This document shows, piece by piece, positions 36,086 to 48,500 of a stretch of DNA of 64,000 nucleotides. The notes beneath the pieces were generated by a model. It had not been told where the DNA came from. It saw only the letters and a program-made list of their open reading frames with translations, and ran no database searches. The translations under genes and the position numbers were made by a program. The DNA is taken from the NCBI GenBank assembly GCA_002721815.1, contig PBLQ01000037.1:35346-99345 (forward strand). Reading direction: 5' to 3'. The DNA is from Myxococcales bacterium. GTDB lineage: Bacteria > Myxococcota > UBA727 > GCA-2721815. Numbering within the stretch: position 1 is the stretch's first letter; each line of letters opens with the position of its first letter.

Positions 36086-36457
36086 ATGGAACAAATTTCC
36101 TGCCCAAACTGCAATCAAGATCACCTGTTTAGTCAAAACCTGTCCTTTCGCGCTGAATGTGAGGCATGCGCTGCGGATCTTCATGTCTGCCTCACTTGTA
36201 ACTACCACGACCCGTATGCAGACAACCAATGCAGAGAAACCATTGCAGACCCCGTTGCAAAGAAAGACCGTGCAAATCTTTGCGAGTATTGGAAGCCCAG
36301 ATTGTTAGGTGAACAGGAAGACACCCAAGCGAGCAATGCAGCCAAAGCGAAACTTGCGGCACTCTTTGGGGACGCCAGCCAGCCACCGGTCGCCACCCAT
36401 TCCAGCTCCAAAGACGAAGCGTTAAAAAAACTCAACGCGCTCTTCAAAAAGGACTAG
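36086..36457 (+). CDS. Small zinc-ribbon hypothetical protein
   Basis: A 123-residue protein. Ten cysteines in the first 70 residues form pairs (CPNC, CEAC, CLTC, C...C), as in ISCPNCNQ and ECEACAADLHVCLTC, so it should bind one or two zinc ions. A helical C-terminal tail follows (AKAKLAALFGD and ALKKLNALFKKD, a repeated motif). Small proteins with an ACAADLHVCLxC segment are familiar from deltaproteobacteria, but no function is known. Its end overlaps cutA on the other strand by four bases. Confidence 0.75.
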   Translation: MEQISCPNCNQDHLFSQNLSFRAECEACAADLHVCLTCNYHDPYADNQCRETIADPVAKKDRANLCEYWKPRLLGEQEDTQASNAAKAKLAALFGDASQPPVATHSSSKDEALKKLNALFKKD

Positions 36458-36783
36458 GCCGGGGTGTTGGTTTCCGCCTTGACCCAATCCAGATAATCCT
36501 TCGAGCCCTTCACCACTGGAACTCCCAAAATTTCAGGTACTGAATAGGGATGCAGCTCTTTGATACGCTTTTCTAACGCTTCAAAGCCTTCTGGAGTGGT
36601 CTTGAGAATCATCAGGGATTCGGGATCTTTTTGTACTTTCTGTTCCCACCAATAAAAGCTGTGGATTTCATTCACCACATTGACGCAAGCGCACAGGCGC
36701 TCCGACACCAGGGTTTGAGCGATTTCATTGCCTTTTTCAACACTTGGAACGGTACAAAACACCATCAAACAGAGGGGGGACAT
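36454..36783 (-). CDS. cutA: Divalent-cation tolerance protein CutA
   Basis: A 109-residue protein, the usual length. CutA signatures: VFCTVPSVEKGNEIA, LVSERLCACVNVV, FYWWEQKVQKDPESLMILKT, LHPYSVPEI and the closing YLDWVKAET. CutA1 is a very stable trimer with a ferredoxin-like fold, linked to copper tolerance in E. coli. AAGGAG lies seven bases before the ATG. It stands alone. Confidence 0.96.
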   Translation of the reverse strand: MSPLCLMVFCTVPSVEKGNEIAQTLVSERLCACVNVVNEIHSFYWWEQKVQKDPESLMILKTTPEGFEALEKRIKELHPYSVPEILGVPVVKGSKDYLDWVKAETNTPA

Positions 36784-36918
36784 GCCATTGCTCCTTGAGT
36801 TTGGGAGGCTTTGGGATTACGACGCCTCGAACCGTTCATCAATTAATTTGGTGAAAAAACTGCGGTTGCTTTTGCATTTTGGTCGTGTTCGACTGTTGAA
36901 GATTGCAAGGAGGATTCC

Positions 36919-39195
36919 ATGGCCCGGCACGGTGACGCACTCATTTACCATTCCAAAAAACGCCCAGGAAAGATCGAGGTGGTTCCATCGAAGCCATGTA
37001 GCACGGCCCTGGATTTGGGTTTGGCCTATACTCCAGGAGTGGCTGAACCGTGCATGGCCATTCATGAAGACCCCAATGCAGCAAATAAATATACGGCCAA
37101 GAGCAATTTGGTGGCGGGGATTTCCAATGGTACCGCTGTATTAGGCTTGGGTGATATCGGCCCGTTGGCCGCCAAGCCGGTCATGGAAGGCAAAGGGATT
37201 CTTTTTAAGAAATTCGCCGACATCGACGTTTTCGATATTGAAGTGGATGAAAAAGACCCCGATGCGTTTATCGAAACCGTTCAACGCATTGCCCCGACCT
37301 TTGGTGGCATCAACCTCAAAGACATCAAAGCACCGGAGTGCTTTTACATTGAACAGGAGTTAAAAAAACGACTGCCCATTCCGGTCTTCCATGACGACCA
37401 GCATGGCACGGCGATCATCACTGGCGCTGCGCTCCTAAACGCTTTAGAACTCGTCAAGAAAGACATTTCAACCATCAAAGTGGCCGTTTCGGGATGTGGT
37501 GCTGCCGCCCAGAGCTGCATCCGCTTTTATTTCGCATTGGGTGTTAAACCCGAAAATGTATGGGTGGCCGACAAGTTCGGGGTTTTATACGAAGGCAGAG
37601 AAGAAGGTGTCGACGACACATTGGTACCCTTCTTGCGTAAAACAGACAAGAGAACCCTCAGCGATATCATGGAAAACGCAGACGTATTCTTAGGACTGTC
37701 CGTAGGAAAAATTGTGACCCCTGAGATGCTCAAGGCGATGGCACCGAATCCCGTCGTCTTTGCGTTGGCCAACCCCACACCCGAAATTTCTTATATGGAA
37801 GCCACTTATGCCAGGCCCGATGCCATTGTGGCCACGGGACGCAGCGACTTCCCCAACCAAGTGAACAACGTGCTCGGGTTCCCCTTTATCTTTCGAGGGG
37901 CTTTAGACACACAAGCCCATGCGATCAATGAAGAAATGAAGATTGCGGCGGCACAAGCCATTGCCAACCTCGCCAAAGAAGAGGTCCCCGACTCAGTGGT
38001 GAAAGCGTACGCCCAAACCCAATTCAAGTTTGGTCCTGACTATATCATCCCCAAGCCTTTTGATCCGCGCGTACTGCTGTGGGTCACTCCAGCGGTGGCA
38101 GAGGCAGCGACGAGAACTGGCGTTGCCAGAAAACCACTGGAAGACATTCAAGCATATCGGGAAGAACTTGAAGAACGCTTTGACCACGCCCGTGGCGCCT
38201 TGCACGTGGCTTACAACCGTTCCAAAAAATCTGACGTCAAACTTGTATTTCCTGAGGGGGATAATGACCTCATTTTACAGGCAGCAAGAATCGTTCAGCA
38301 AGAAGGTATCGCTGAACCGATTCTCTTGGGCAACGAAGAACGGATAAGGGCGGTCATGGCGGAGTTCAATGTGGACATCCCCGATGCCACCATTCTCGAC
38401 CCCGTTAAACAAGAAAATCACAAAGCATTTATCTACGCCTATTTTGCCATGCGGCAACGAAAGGGCGTCACCTTGGCTGAGTCAGAGCGGGCCTTTCGTT
38501 CCCGTGGTTATTACGGATCCATGATGGTTCGGTACGGGCTCGCAGATGGCATCATCACGGGAGCCACCCGCGCATACCCCAATGCCATCAAACCCATTTT
38601 GGAATGCATCGACACAAAAGACGGGGCGCGAGCCATGGGCATGTATATGCTCGCCTTCCAAAACGATGTGAAATTTCTTTGTGACACGACCCTCAACATT
38701 GATCCGTCCGCAGAACAGCTGTCCCAAATCGCCATTCAAACCGCAGACCGGGTGGCACAGGATTTTGGGATCGTTCCCAGAGTGGCCATGCTCTCATTTT
38801 CCAACTTTGGCTCCGTGGATCATCCATCCCCCCGAAAAGTCGCTTTGGCAACCCAAATGATCAAGCAAAGGCGTCCGGATATTGAGGTGGATGGAGAGAT
38901 GCAGGGAGATGTGGCGCTCGATGCTGAAAAACGGCTCACCCACTTCCCATTTACCTCTCTGCGGCAAAACGCCAATGTCCTCATCTTCGCAGACCTCCAA
39001 AGCGCTAATATCGCATACAAATTACTGCATAAGTTGGCAGATGCGGAAGCTGTTGGTCCCATCCTGCTGGGCTTTAAACAAGCCGTAAACGTGTGCCAAA
39101 TGAATGCGAGCGTGAATGAAGTCGTCCATATGTGTGCCATCACCGCAGCTCAGGCGCACAAACTGAAGGACGAAAATGGACTTGGCGCAGTGTAA
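36919..39195 (+). CDS. maeB: NADP-type malic enzyme fused to phosphotransacetylase-like domain
   Basis: A 758-residue cytoplasmic enzyme (E. coli MaeB has 759). Residues 1-410 form the malic domain, with [18 protein letters not shown] and the nucleotide fold [12 protein letters not shown]. Residues 430-758 form a phosphate acetyltransferase-like domain ([15 protein letters not shown]), which in E. coli is regulatory, not catalytic. It turns malate into pyruvate with NADPH made. A perfect AAGGAGG lies five bases before the ATG. It is monocistronic or leads the barrel and yceI genes after a 115-base gap. Confidence 0.97.
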   Translation: MARHGDALIYHSKKRPGKIEVVPSKPCSTALDLGLAYTPGVAEPCMAIHEDPNAANKYTAKSNLVAGISNGTAVLGLGDIGPLAAKPVMEGKGILFKKFADIDVFDIEVDEKDPDAFIETVQRIAPTFGGINLKDIKAPECFYIEQELKKRLPIPVFHDDQHGTAIITGAALLNALELVKKDISTIKVAVSGCGAAAQSCIRFYFALGVKPENVWVADKFGVLYEGREEGVDDTLVPFLRKTDKRTLSDIMENADVFLGLSVGKIVTPEMLKAMAPNPVVFALANPTPEISYMEATYARPDAIVATGRSDFPNQVNNVLGFPFIFRGALDTQAHAINEEMKIAAAQAIANLAKEEVPDSVVKAYAQTQFKFGPDYIIPKPFDPRVLLWVTPAVAEAATRTGVARKPLEDIQAYREELEERFDHARGALHVAYNRSKKSDVKLVFPEGDNDLILQAARIVQQEGIAEPILLGNEERIRAVMAEFNVDIPDATILDPVKQENHKAFIYAYFAMRQRKGVTLAESERAFRSRGYYGSMMVRYGLADGIITGATRAYPNAIKPILECIDTKDGARAMGMYMLAFQNDVKFLCDTTLNIDPSAEQLSQIAIQTADRVAQDFGIVPRVAMLSFSNFGSVDHPSPRKVALATQMIKQRRPDIEVDGEMQGDVALDAEKRLTHFPFTSLRQNANVLIFADLQSANIAYKLLHKLADAEAVGPILLGFKQAVNVCQMNASVNEVVHMCAITAAQAHKLKDENGLGAV

Positions 39196-39310
39196 GGACC
39201 ATTTTTCTTACAATCCCAGCCCGAATTACGGCACCCAGTGCTCCTTTGCTTGCTTTCACGCCTTTAGTGCGTGCACCATGACGGTTGGCGCAATGCTGGA
39301 GGTGTAGTCG

Positions 39311-40168
39311 ATGAAATGGACCTTTTTTTCTCTCCTCACTTTGATGTTCATGATGGGGGGTTCAAGCGCAGCCCAGGCACAAATCGCAACCGAATGCGCA
39401 GGGGTCCAGGTCCCGACAGATTACGACGAAGATAAGCAACAGGCCCACCTCAACAATTACTTCGCGGCGGGATTCCTCATGACGCCTTTGGCACCGATTC
39501 AAGCTTTTCGAGACACAGCAAAAGCCAGTGTCGGTTTAGAATTGGGTATCGTTCCTCCGCTGGGCTGTGAGGAGCGGTTGGTTTTGGGAGGCACCAAAAC
39601 TGAAGATACCAATAAGTTACCGGTGAACCCTCGCCCACGATTTTTGGCTGCTTTACCTGCCCCCGACAACATGACCCTATTGGCTGGTTTTACCTTGATG
39701 CCGCCCGTGGAGATTCCAGATGTGGGCAGTATATTACAAGCCGGTGTGGAAATGGCAGCAGGCTTCCACGTTACCCCAGAGTTCGTTGTAGGGTCACGCG
39801 CTCACCTTAACTTCACTCGCGCACGCGCGGAGATCGCGACGCCATTCGTCAAAGGCACACAGGCCTACGATGACCTTTTTTACGCCTCCAGCCTCGGAAT
39901 GGATTTGGCCTTGTCATATAACCTCCAGGCCATGAATCTGCCGTGGGTCACCCCCTACCTGTCCATGGGAGTCGCGGATATTTCAACCTTGTTCATCGTA
40001 GGTGACGACTTGGTGGTCACGCAAAATGTTGACTATCCTTGGTGGGGTGCTCTCGTTGCTGGCGGTGTACAAATGGTATTCGCTGATCACTTTGATGTCA
40101 CTGCAGAAGTATCGTCTGCTGCTCCTATTTTCACCACGGCAAAGTTAAAGCTGGGGTATCGGTGGTAA
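39311..40168 (+). CDS. Hypothetical outer-membrane barrel protein
   Basis: A 285-residue exported protein with signal peptide (MGGSSAAQAQ). The mature protein alternates strands and ends KLKLGYRW, with a terminal aromatic residue. Two cysteines in the first part may pair. It fits the broad family of myxobacterial barrel proteins with no known function. GGAGG lies well placed before the ATG. Its stop lies one base before the yceI ATG, so the two are translated together. Confidence 0.6.
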   Translation: MKWTFFSLLTLMFMMGGSSAAQAQIATECAGVQVPTDYDEDKQQAHLNNYFAAGFLMTPLAPIQAFRDTAKASVGLELGIVPPLGCEERLVLGGTKTEDTNKLPVNPRPRFLAALPAPDNMTLLAGFTLMPPVEIPDVGSILQAGVEMAAGFHVTPEFVVGSRAHLNFTRARAEIATPFVKGTQAYDDLFYASSLGMDLALSYNLQAMNLPWVTPYLSMGVADISTLFIVGDDLVVTQNVDYPWWGALVAGGVQMVFADHFDVTAEVSSAAPIFTTAKLKLGYRW

Positions 40169-40169
40169 A

Positions 40170-40751
40170 ATGAAAAAACGCATTTTCACGTTTGTTGCTG
40201 CGAGCCTGCTGGGCTTTCTGTTGTCATCCAACGCCTATTCAGAACCTACCGCCCGAGCCATCGACCACCGCAAATCAAAGATTGGATTTATCGCACACAC
40301 CACCATGTTTGACGTAGAGGGCGTTTTTGAAAAATGGGACGCCCAGGTGAACATTGACCCCAACGACCTCACGCAATGTTCATTTGCCCTTAAAGTCCAA
40401 ACCGCATCTGTAAATACCGACATTGAAAAACGTGACGAACATTTAAGAGCCGACGATTTTTTTGCGAGCCAAAAATACCCGACGGCTCAATTCAAAAGCA
40501 CCTCGATAAAAGTCACCTCGCCAGGCACCCTCCTCATCGCAGGCAATCTCAAAATTAGAAATAAAACCAAACCACTCACAATACCGGTTAAGTACCAGTG
40601 GAAGGAAAAAGAGAACGGGAGAGCTTTACGAATCTCTGGCAGTGTTTCAATAATTCGGCAAGAATTCGATATCAACTACGTGGCAGGCATGCTTCTGCCG
40701 TCAGTAGAAAAAGAAGTTGATATTGTCTTTGATGTTACGGTGAAACCTTGA
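40170..40751 (+). CDS. YceI-family periplasmic lipid-binding protein
   Basis: A 193-residue exported protein. The signal peptide (to about SNAYS) is followed by the YceI lipocalin-like fold, with SKIGFIAHTTMFDVEGVF, VQTASVNTDIEKRDEHLRADDFFASQKYPTAQF and the late NYVAGMLLPSVEKEVDI. Members bind polyisoprenoid chains. The KYP step that follows RADDFF is the family signature. It is downstream of a barrel protein and shares its transcript. Confidence 0.93.
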   Translation: MKKRIFTFVAASLLGFLLSSNAYSEPTARAIDHRKSKIGFIAHTTMFDVEGVFEKWDAQVNIDPNDLTQCSFALKVQTASVNTDIEKRDEHLRADDFFASQKYPTAQFKSTSIKVTSPGTLLIAGNLKIRNKTKPLTIPVKYQWKEKENGRALRISGSVSIIRQEFDINYVAGMLLPSVEKEVDIVFDVTVKP

Positions 40752-40757
40752 GCAATC

Positions 40758-41204
40758 TTAATCGTCACTCAACATTTCGCGCATGGTGTCCTCTGAACGC
40801 TTCAATCCCAATTTCATGATGGCTTCACGTACAACTGGATACTTCTTGAGAATCCCTTGAATCTTTGTCCCGTCAAAAGCCAGAACCTTTACCGGTGTGA
40901 CAGTCTGAACGGTTGCGGTTCGGTTTTCCCCCACCAACGCCGCGATTTCACCGAAAACTGCGCCGGGCTGCAATGAGCCCACCCGATGTGCTTCACCGAA
41001 CTTATCAATGAGTACCTCAACGGTCCCCGACAACAACAAATAAAAAGTGGAATCCCATTCGCCCTCTCGAATGATGATTTCGCCCTGGGGCATTTCTTGA
41101 CTCTCGCCCAGCGCGACTAATTCCTTCAAGCCATCCGCATCAAGTAAACCAAAAATTTTCGATTGCCCAATTAAGGATTCTTTATCTGTAATCTCTGTGG
41201 TCAT
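40758..41204 (-). CDS. Small cyclic-nucleotide-binding domain protein
   Basis: A 148-residue protein that is essentially one cNMP-binding domain. The jelly-roll is seen from SKIFGLLDADGLKELVALGE to a phosphate cassette FGEIAALVGENRTATVQ, then a helical C-terminus. There is no DNA-binding or other output domain. The ATG at 41204 is used because GAGG sits just upstream and because a longer reading would run into the rpoC terminator stem. It lies downstream of that terminator, so it needs its own promoter or reads through. Confidence 0.85.
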   Translation of the reverse strand: MTTEITDKESLIGQSKIFGLLDADGLKELVALGESQEMPQGEIIIREGEWDSTFYLLLSGTVEVLIDKFGEAHRVGSLQPGAVFGEIAALVGENRTATVQTVTPVKVLAFDGTKIQGILKKYPVVREAIMKLGLKRSEDTMREMLSDD

Positions 41205-41218
41205 GCCAACCTCACATG

Positions 41219-41249
41219 AAAAAGGCGGTTCCAACAGAAACCGCCTTTG
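41219..41249 (-). terminator. Rho-independent terminator after rpoC
   Basis: A perfect 10-base-pair stem (41221-41230 with 41239-41248) and an eight-base loop, followed on the RNA by five U. It lies 19 bases after the rpoC stop on the minus strand. It is the clearest terminator in the window. Confidence 0.9.
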
Positions 41250-41267
41250 TACTCAAAGCGCCTCATC

Positions 41268-44200
41268 CTAGGCCGTCTCGAGCAGCTCTAATGGGATGTT
41301 TTCCATCAAACCAGCATCCTCATAGGTACCGGTATCTTCGACTTCCACGTTGAGATAGCGATAGTTCGGCAACCCGGTTCCCGCAGGGATCAGGCGACCC
41401 ATGATCACGTTCTCTTTCAGACCACGCAAGTAATCGATTTTGCTGGATACAGCAGCCTCGGTAAGTACTTTTGTGGTTTCCTGGAAGGACGCGCCTGAGA
41501 TGAAAGCCTCTGTGGACAAAGACGCTTTGGTAATGCCGAGCAACAAAGGCTCTGCAACCGCGGGTTCACCACCGGCGGCCAAAACTCTTTCATTTTCGGC
41601 TTCAAAGTTTTGCTTTTCCACTTGCTCATCGGTCAACATATTGGTGTCGCCAGGCTGAATCACCCGGACGCGACGCAACATTTGTCGCACGATGGCCTCG
41701 ATGTGCTTATCATTAATTTTCACACCTTGGAGTCGGTAAACTTCTTGGATTTCGTCCACCAAGTACTTGGCCAACGCTTTCTCGCCCAAAACAGCAAGAA
41801 TATCGTGCGGGTTAACCGCGCCGTCCATCAAGGCTTCACCGGCTCGGACAAAATCTCCTGGGCGAACACGGATGTGCTTACCTTTGGGGATTAAGTATTC
41901 ACGGGTATCGCCGTATTCAGGCTGAACCAGTACTTTGCGTTTCCCTTTGGTGTCCTTACCGAAAGTCACGATACCATCTACCTCTGAGATAATGGCCATG
42001 TCCTTTGGTTTACGTGCTTCGAACAACTCAGCCACACGTGGCAACCCACCGGTAATATCCTTGGTTCTGGATGCTTCACGCGACACCTTAGCGATACTCT
42101 CACCTGGAGCGACTTTATCACCTTCATTCACCATGAGCACCGCGCCCACGGGCAGGATGTATGAGGCAGGACCACGCTCGCCAGGCAGATTCAACTGCTC
42201 TCCGTCCGCGTCCACGATCATGACCCGTGGTCGCGCGTCTTTGGCTTTGGATTCCACCACGACTTTGTGAGAGAGACCAGTGGTTTCATCCACCTGCTCC
42301 GCCATGGTTACACCTTCGACCAAATCGCCGTAACGAATAAAACCTTCCACCTCAGTCAACCAAGGTTGGGCAAAGGGGTCCCATTCGACCAAAGTGGTAC
42401 CTGGTTTGACGGAAGTTCCTTCTTCCACGCGAAGGATGGAGCCCAGACCCACCGGATAGGTTTCTCTTTCACGCCCACTCTTATCGACGATTTTGATGGT
42501 ACCCTGTCGGTTCATGGCTACCAAAGCCCCGTCAGGACGCTTCGCGATTTGAAGGTTGTCAAACTTCACTTCACCCTCACCACGGTTTTCATGGCTGGAC
42601 TCTTGTGCGGAACCAGAAGCAATACCCCCGATGTGGAAGGTACGCATGGTCAGCTGAGTTCCCGGCTCGCCGATGGACTGAGCAGCGATGACGCCAATAG
42701 CCTCACCCACGTTCACCAAATGGCCACGAGAAAGGTCACGTCCGTAACACTTTACACATACGCCGCGTTTTGTTTGGCAGGTCAGCACGGAGCGAATTTT
42801 CACGCGAGAAACGCCAGCCTCTTCGCATTTCTCTACCAGTGCCTCGTCGATTTCCTCTCCCGCTTCGACGATGATTTCACCACTCACTGGGTCCAGCACA
42901 TCTTCGAGCGCAGTGCGCCCCAAAATACGATCGCCGATGCCCTCGATGATATCATTACCTTCGACCAGCGGCGTCACTTCGATACCATCGATGGTGCCGC
43001 AATCTTTTTCCGTGATAATACAATCTTGCGCAACATCAACCAGACGGCGGGTCAGGTAACCTGAGTTTGCCGTTTTCAACGCGGTATCCGCCAAACCTTT
43101 ACGTGCACCGTGCGTAGAAATAAAGTATTCCAACACGGTCAAGCCTTCACGGAAGTTCGAAGTAATCGGTGTTTCAATAATTTCACCCGATGGTTTAGCC
43201 ATCAGACCCCGCATCCCCGCCAACTGCTTGAGCTGTTGGGTTGAACCCCGCGCACCCGAATCTGCCATAATAAAAATCGGATTGAATGACGGCATGGTCT
43301 TGCTGTCACTGCCATCAGCCGAAGCGACTTCCACTTCAGAAATGGCTTGTAACATCTCCGCTGCGATTTCTTCGGCTGCCTTCGACCAAATATCAATCAC
43401 CTTATTGTAGCGTTCGCCGTCGGTAATCAAACCTTCGGTGTACTGTCCGGTGATTTCTTCAACTTCTTGTTTGCTGCGCTCGATGATGTCTTTTTTCGCA
43501 TCGGGAATCACCATGTTGATCATGGCGATGGAAATACCAGCTCGGGTGGCTTCAGTATAACCCATGGTACGAAGACGATCCGCCAAAAGCACTGTGTCTT
43601 TTTGGCCGGTCATCCGGTAACACCGATCGATCAGCGCGCCCAATTCTTTTTTACCAAGAACTTTGTTCACCAAGTCGAAAGGAATCACTTTGGGAACGAC
43701 TTCGTAAAGAAGCACACGACCCACAGTGGTGGTTTCGAGTTTGCCACCTACACGACACTTGATTTGGGTTTGCAGTTCCACTTCACCTGCATCATAAGCG
43801 GAGCGCACTTCGTTCACCCCAGCCATCACCATGCCCTCACCTTTGCCGAATGGCTTCAAGCGCGTCATATAGTAACAGCCCAAAACGATATCTTGTGTCG
43901 GCACGATAATGGGTTTCCCCGACGCGGGTGACAGGATGTTGTTCGTACTCATCATCAAGCAACGAGCTTCGAGCTGCGCTTCGATGGACAATGGCACGTG
44001 AACGGCCATTTGGTCGCCGTCAAAGTCGGCGTTGAATGCGGTACAAACCAGTGGGTGCAGCTGAATGGCTTTACCCTCGATCAAAACAGGTTCGAATGCC
44101 TGCATCCCCAAACGGTGCAACGTCGGTGCACGGTTAAGGATGACGGGGTGCTCTCGAATGACCTCTTCAAGGATTTCCCAGACCTCATTCTTTTGCTGCT

Positions 44201-45434
44201 CCACCATTTTCTTGGCGGATTTAATGGTGGTCACATAGCCCCGCTCTTCCAACTTGTTGTAGATGAAAGGCTTAAACAATTCGAGCGCCATTACTTTCGG
44301 CAAGCCGCATTGATGCAAACGCAACTCTGGACCCACCACGATAACGGAACGACCGGAGTAATCCACTCGTTTACCCAAGAGGTTTTGTCGGAAACGACCA
44401 TGTTTACCCTTGAGCAAGTCACTCAGACTCTTCAAGGGCCGCTTGTTCGGACCAGTGATCGCCTTGCCGCGACGACCATTATCAAACAATGCATCCACTG
44501 CCTCTTGCAGCATACGCTTTTCGTTTCGAATAATGATCTCTGGAGCGTTGAGTTCCTGCAAGCGCTTGAGACGATTATTCCGATTAATCACGCGGCGGTA
44601 CAAATCGTTCAAATCTGATGTCGCGAAACGACCGCCATCCAGTGGCACCAATGGGCGCAAATCTGGTGGAATCACTGGAATCACTTCCAACAACATCCAT
44701 TCGGCTTTGTTACGAGAATGACGTAACGCACCCACCACTTTAAGGCGCTTGGCCAATTTTTTACGTTTTGCATCGGAAGTGGCCTCTGCCAGCTCTTCAC
44801 GGAGGATTTCGGCCAGCTCGTCTAGGCCACGGCCATCCCCATTCTCACCACTCTCCATGAGACGCAACAATTCGCGAACCGCATCTGCACCCATACCGGC
44901 ACTGAATGCTTCATCACCATAATCGTCGAGTGCTTTTTGATACCGATCTTCGGGCAAGATCTCACCCACCGTCAAAGGCGTGATGCCGGGGTCGGTTACC
45001 ACATAAGACTCGCAATAAAGAATGCGTTCCAGGTCCTTCAGGGTCATGTCCAACAAGGTTCCGATCCGTGAAGGCAGACTCTTCAAAAACCAAATATGAG
45101 CCACGGGCGTGGCTAATGAAATGTGCCCCAACCGCTCACGGCGCACTTTGGACTGAATCACTTCAACGCCACATTTTTCACAAACCACACCACGATGCTT
45201 CATGCGCTTGTACTTACCGCACAAACACTCGTAATCCTTGATGGGCCCAAAGATTTTGGCGCAGAACAGACCGTCTCGTTCGGGTTTAAAAGTTCTGTAG
45301 TTGATGGTTTCCGGCTTTTTCACTTCGCCGTAGGACCAATCCCGAATCTTTTCTGGGCTGGCCAGTTGGATTCGGATCGAGTTAAAGCTTAAAGGGTCTT
45401 TGGGTTTTTCAAAAAAGTTGAAAATATCCTTCAC
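41268..45434 (-). CDS. rpoC: DNA-directed RNA polymerase subunit beta'
   Basis: A 1388-residue subunit. The N-terminus [11 protein letters not shown] is the myxobacterial type. Zinc site 1 is C70, C72, C85, C88 (CLCG...CEKC). The catalytic Mg loop NADFDGDQM and the bridge-helix/trigger-loop regions are present. The second zinc site is seen in [15 protein letters not shown]. The start is GTG with GAGAGGT upstream. The gene follows rpoB by 90 bases, with a hairpin in the gap, and is ended by a strong terminator. Confidence 0.99.
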   Translation of the reverse strand: MKDIFNFFEKPKDPLSFNSIRIQLASPEKIRDWSYGEVKKPETINYRTFKPERDGLFCAKIFGPIKDYECLCGKYKRMKHRGVVCEKCGVEVIQSKVRRERLGHISLATPVAHIWFLKSLPSRIGTLLDMTLKDLERILYCESYVVTDPGITPLTVGEILPEDRYQKALDDYGDEAFSAGMGADAVRELLRLMESGENGDGRGLDELAEILREELAEATSDAKRKKLAKRLKVVGALRHSRNKAEWMLLEVIPVIPPDLRPLVPLDGGRFATSDLNDLYRRVINRNNRLKRLQELNAPEIIIRNEKRMLQEAVDALFDNGRRGKAITGPNKRPLKSLSDLLKGKHGRFRQNLLGKRVDYSGRSVIVVGPELRLHQCGLPKVMALELFKPFIYNKLEERGYVTTIKSAKKMVEQQKNEVWEILEEVIREHPVILNRAPTLHRLGMQAFEPVLIEGKAIQLHPLVCTAFNADFDGDQMAVHVPLSIEAQLEARCLMMSTNNILSPASGKPIIVPTQDIVLGCYYMTRLKPFGKGEGMVMAGVNEVRSAYDAGEVELQTQIKCRVGGKLETTTVGRVLLYEVVPKVIPFDLVNKVLGKKELGALIDRCYRMTGQKDTVLLADRLRTMGYTEATRAGISIAMINMVIPDAKKDIIERSKQEVEEITGQYTEGLITDGERYNKVIDIWSKAAEEIAAEMLQAISEVEVASADGSDSKTMPSFNPIFIMADSGARGSTQQLKQLAGMRGLMAKPSGEIIETPITSNFREGLTVLEYFISTHGARKGLADTALKTANSGYLTRRLVDVAQDCIITEKDCGTIDGIEVTPLVEGNDIIEGIGDRILGRTALEDVLDPVSGEIIVEAGEEIDEALVEKCEEAGVSRVKIRSVLTCQTKRGVCVKCYGRDLSRGHLVNVGEAIGVIAAQSIGEPGTQLTMRTFHIGGIASGSAQESSHENRGEGEVKFDNLQIAKRPDGALVAMNRQGTIKIVDKSGRERETYPVGLGSILRVEEGTSVKPGTTLVEWDPFAQPWLTEVEGFIRYGDLVEGVTMAEQVDETTGLSHKVVVESKAKDARPRVMIVDADGEQLNLPGERGPASYILPVGAVLMVNEGDKVAPGESIAKVSREASRTKDITGGLPRVAELFEARKPKDMAIISEVDGIVTFGKDTKGKRKVLVQPEYGDTREYLIPKGKHIRVRPGDFVRAGEALMDGAVNPHDILAVLGEKALAKYLVDEIQEVYRLQGVKINDKHIEAIVRQMLRRVRVIQPGDTNMLTDEQVEKQNFEAENERVLAAGGEPAVAEPLLLGITKASLSTEAFISGASFQETTKVLTEAAVSSKIDYLRGLKENVIMGRLIPAGTGLPNYRYLNVEVEDTGTYEDAGLMENIPLELLETA

Positions 45435-45467
45435 GGTGACCTCTCATTGGCATTTGCCATCTTGCTG

Positions 45468-45486
45468 GCGCTTGCAATGCAAGCGC
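45468..45486 (-). promoter_or_regulatory. Hairpin in the rpoB-rpoC gap
   Basis: A perfect 8-base-pair inverted repeat (GCGCTTGC and GCAAGCGC) with a three-base loop. It lies between rpoB and rpoC, about 35 bases before the rpoC start, with no U-tract. It is more likely an RNA processing or stability element than a terminator. Confidence 0.5.
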
Positions 45487-45524
45487 TCTTAGTTGTTCGT
45501 TTCGTTAAACCTAGAATAAATCGA

Positions 45525-48500
45525 TTAAGACGCTGTTGGGTCCACTTCATCGAGAAGCTGAACGTCCAAAGCCAAACTCTGCAACTCTTTAATGAGCACA
45601 TTGAAAGACTCTGGAATGCCGGACTCAAGTACGTGCTCCCCTTTGACGATGGCTTCGTACATACGGGTACGGCCCACTAAATCATCGGATTTCACGGTCA
45701 AGAATTCTTGTAGAGCGTAGGAAGCGCCATAGGCTTCCATGGCCCACACTTCCATCTCACCCAAACGTTGGCCACCGAACTGAGCTTTACCACCCAGTGG
45801 TTGCTGTGTAACCAAAGAGTAAGGCCCGATGGACCGCGCGTGAATTTTGTCATCAACCAAATGGTGCAGTTTCAACATGTACATCACGCCAACGGTAACG
45901 TCTTGATCGAAAGCATCTCCGGTACGCCCATCAAAAAGAATGGATTGACCAGATTGGTCTTTTTCACCATGCGCCAATAAGTTGCGAATTTCACTCTCCG
46001 GCGCGCCGTCGAAAACCGGGGTCGCCATGGCGACACCTTTCTTCACTTTTCGCACCAAACGACCCACGTTCTTGTTATCCAGGCCAACCACCAAATCTTT
46101 GTGTTCGGCTTGGTGAAAGGTCTTGTCCATTTCGTCTTTCAAACGCTCTTGGCTGGCCCCTTCTTCCAGCAGACGGTTGAGCTTTTGACCGATACCTTTG
46201 GCCGCCCAACCCAGATGGGTCTCGAGGATTTGTCCCACGTTCATCCGACTCGGAACGCCCAAGGGATTCAACACAACGTCAACAGGTGTACCGTCAGCAA
46301 GATAAGGCATATCTTCTTCTGGTAACACGCGAGAAACAACACCTTTGTTTCCATGACGGCCCGCCATCTTATCGCCAGGCTGCAACTTACGCTTCACTGC
46401 AACGTAAACCTTCACCATCTTGATAACGGACGGAGGTAGTTCGTCACCCTCTTTCAGCCGATCGATCTTGTCACGGAACGTGGACTGAACGAGTTTGGTT
46501 TGCTCTTGCATGGTGGAGAGGATGCGTTGCGCACGCTCTAACAATGCTTGCTCTTCGATAGCGATATCTTCATAGAACGGCCAATCAATTTCATTGAGGC
46601 GTTCCATGCTCAATTCGTCACCTTTTCGAAGCAAAACTTTACCTTTATCGTCCACCAACTTGTTGGTCACGATTTGACCAGACAGCAACTTTCGAACCCG
46701 TTCCAGTGCGGAGTTGCGCACGATTCGGATTTCGTCGTTTTGGTCTTTTAAGAGTTTTGCTTCTTCTTCTTCCTCGTTGGCTTGAGCACGGCTGTCCTTG
46801 TCAATGCCCTTACGTGTAAACACTTTGGCATCGATGACAGTCCCATAGGTGCCAGGAGGCATTCTCAAGGAAGAGTCTCGCACGTCACCGGCTTTTTCAC
46901 CGAAAATAGCACGCAACAGTTTTTCTTCGGGTGACAACTGAGTTTCGCCCTTGGGCGTAATTTTACCTACCAGAATATCGCCTGCCCGGACATCCGCACC
47001 AATGCGCACGATGCCTGCTTCGTCCAAGTCGGCCAGTGCTTCCTCACCTGCGTTGGGGATATCACGGGTGATTTCTTCTGGCCCTAATTTGGTGTCACGG
47101 GCGATGGCTTCGTACTCTTCGATGTGAATGGAAGTAAAAAGGTCTTCCTTCAACAAACGCTCACTTAAAAGGATAGAATCCTCAAAGTTGTACCCATTCC
47201 AAGGCATGAATGCCACGACGACGTTACGACCAAGAGCCAACTCACCGGTTTCGGTGGCGGGACCGTCTGCAACCACATCGTTCTTCTGCACTTTATCACC
47301 CACCTGAACGATGGGTTTTTGGTTAAAGCAAGTGCTTTGATTGGAACGCTGGTACTTATTCAACTTGTAAATGTCGACCTGTGAGCCGGCGTCATCAATT
47401 TCCGATTCGTCAACGCGGACCACCACACGGGAAGCATCAACATAGTCGACCGTCCCGGTACGTTTGGCCACTTGGCAAACTCCGGAATCTCGGGCCACTG
47501 CAGCTTCCATGCCGGTTCCCACCAAAGGAGAGTCGCACTGCAACAATGGCACTGCCTGACGTTGCATGTTCGAACCCATCAATGCTCGATTCGCATCGTC
47601 ATTTTCCAAGAAAGGAATCAATGACGCTGCCACCGAAACAAGTTGGTTTGGAGACACGTCCATCAAGGTAACTTCGTCTGGGCGAACCATTTTGGTATCG
47701 CCGCCCACTCGAGCTTGTACAAAGTCTGCCGTGAAAGCACCGGTTTTCTCGTCCAACTGAGCGTTGGCCTGAGCGATGATCTCGTTTTCCTCCTGCAATG
47801 CGGAGTAATAAGACATTTCGCCGGTGGCCTGTCCATCAACCACACGCGTGTACGGGGTTTCGACGAAACCGTATTCGTTGACACGTGCGTAGGTGGACAG
47901 TGACGCAATCAAACCAATGTTTGGTCCCTCAGGCGTTTCGATGGGGCAGATCCGACCGTAGTGTGTCGGGTGAACGTCGCGCACCTCAAAGCCGGCTCGC
48001 TCACGGGTCAAACCACCGGGGCCCAAAGCAGACAAACGGCGCTTGTGCGTGATTTCCGACAAGGGGTTGGTTTGGTCCATAAACTGAGACAACTGAGACG
48101 AGCCAAAAAACTCTTTCACCACCGCTGCCACTGGTTTGTTGTTCACCAAATCGTGAGGCATCAGTGTTTCAATTTCTTGCACACTCATTTTTTCTTTGAT
48201 GGCACGTTCCATGCGCATCAAGCCAACCCGGTATTGGTTTTCAATGAGTTCACCAACAGCACGAACACGTCGGTTACCTAAGTGGTCGATGTCGTCTACG
48301 TTGCCATTACCATTGCGCAGTTCAATCAAGTACTTCACAACTTCGATAATGTCTCGCTTGGTCAACACACAGTTTTCCAACGACTCGTCCAAACCGAACT
48401 TGTGGTTGAGCTTCAAACGGCCCACCACGGAGAGGTCATAACGTTCTGGGTTGAAAAAGAAGTTATTGAAAAGGGTTTCTGCCGTGTCTTGCGTTGGTGG

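Noticed and set aside
42267..43064. 265-residue open frame on the plus strand opposite rpoC
   Set aside because: The protein is a shadow of rpoC; the rpoC frame is well conserved and the antisense frame shows no family.
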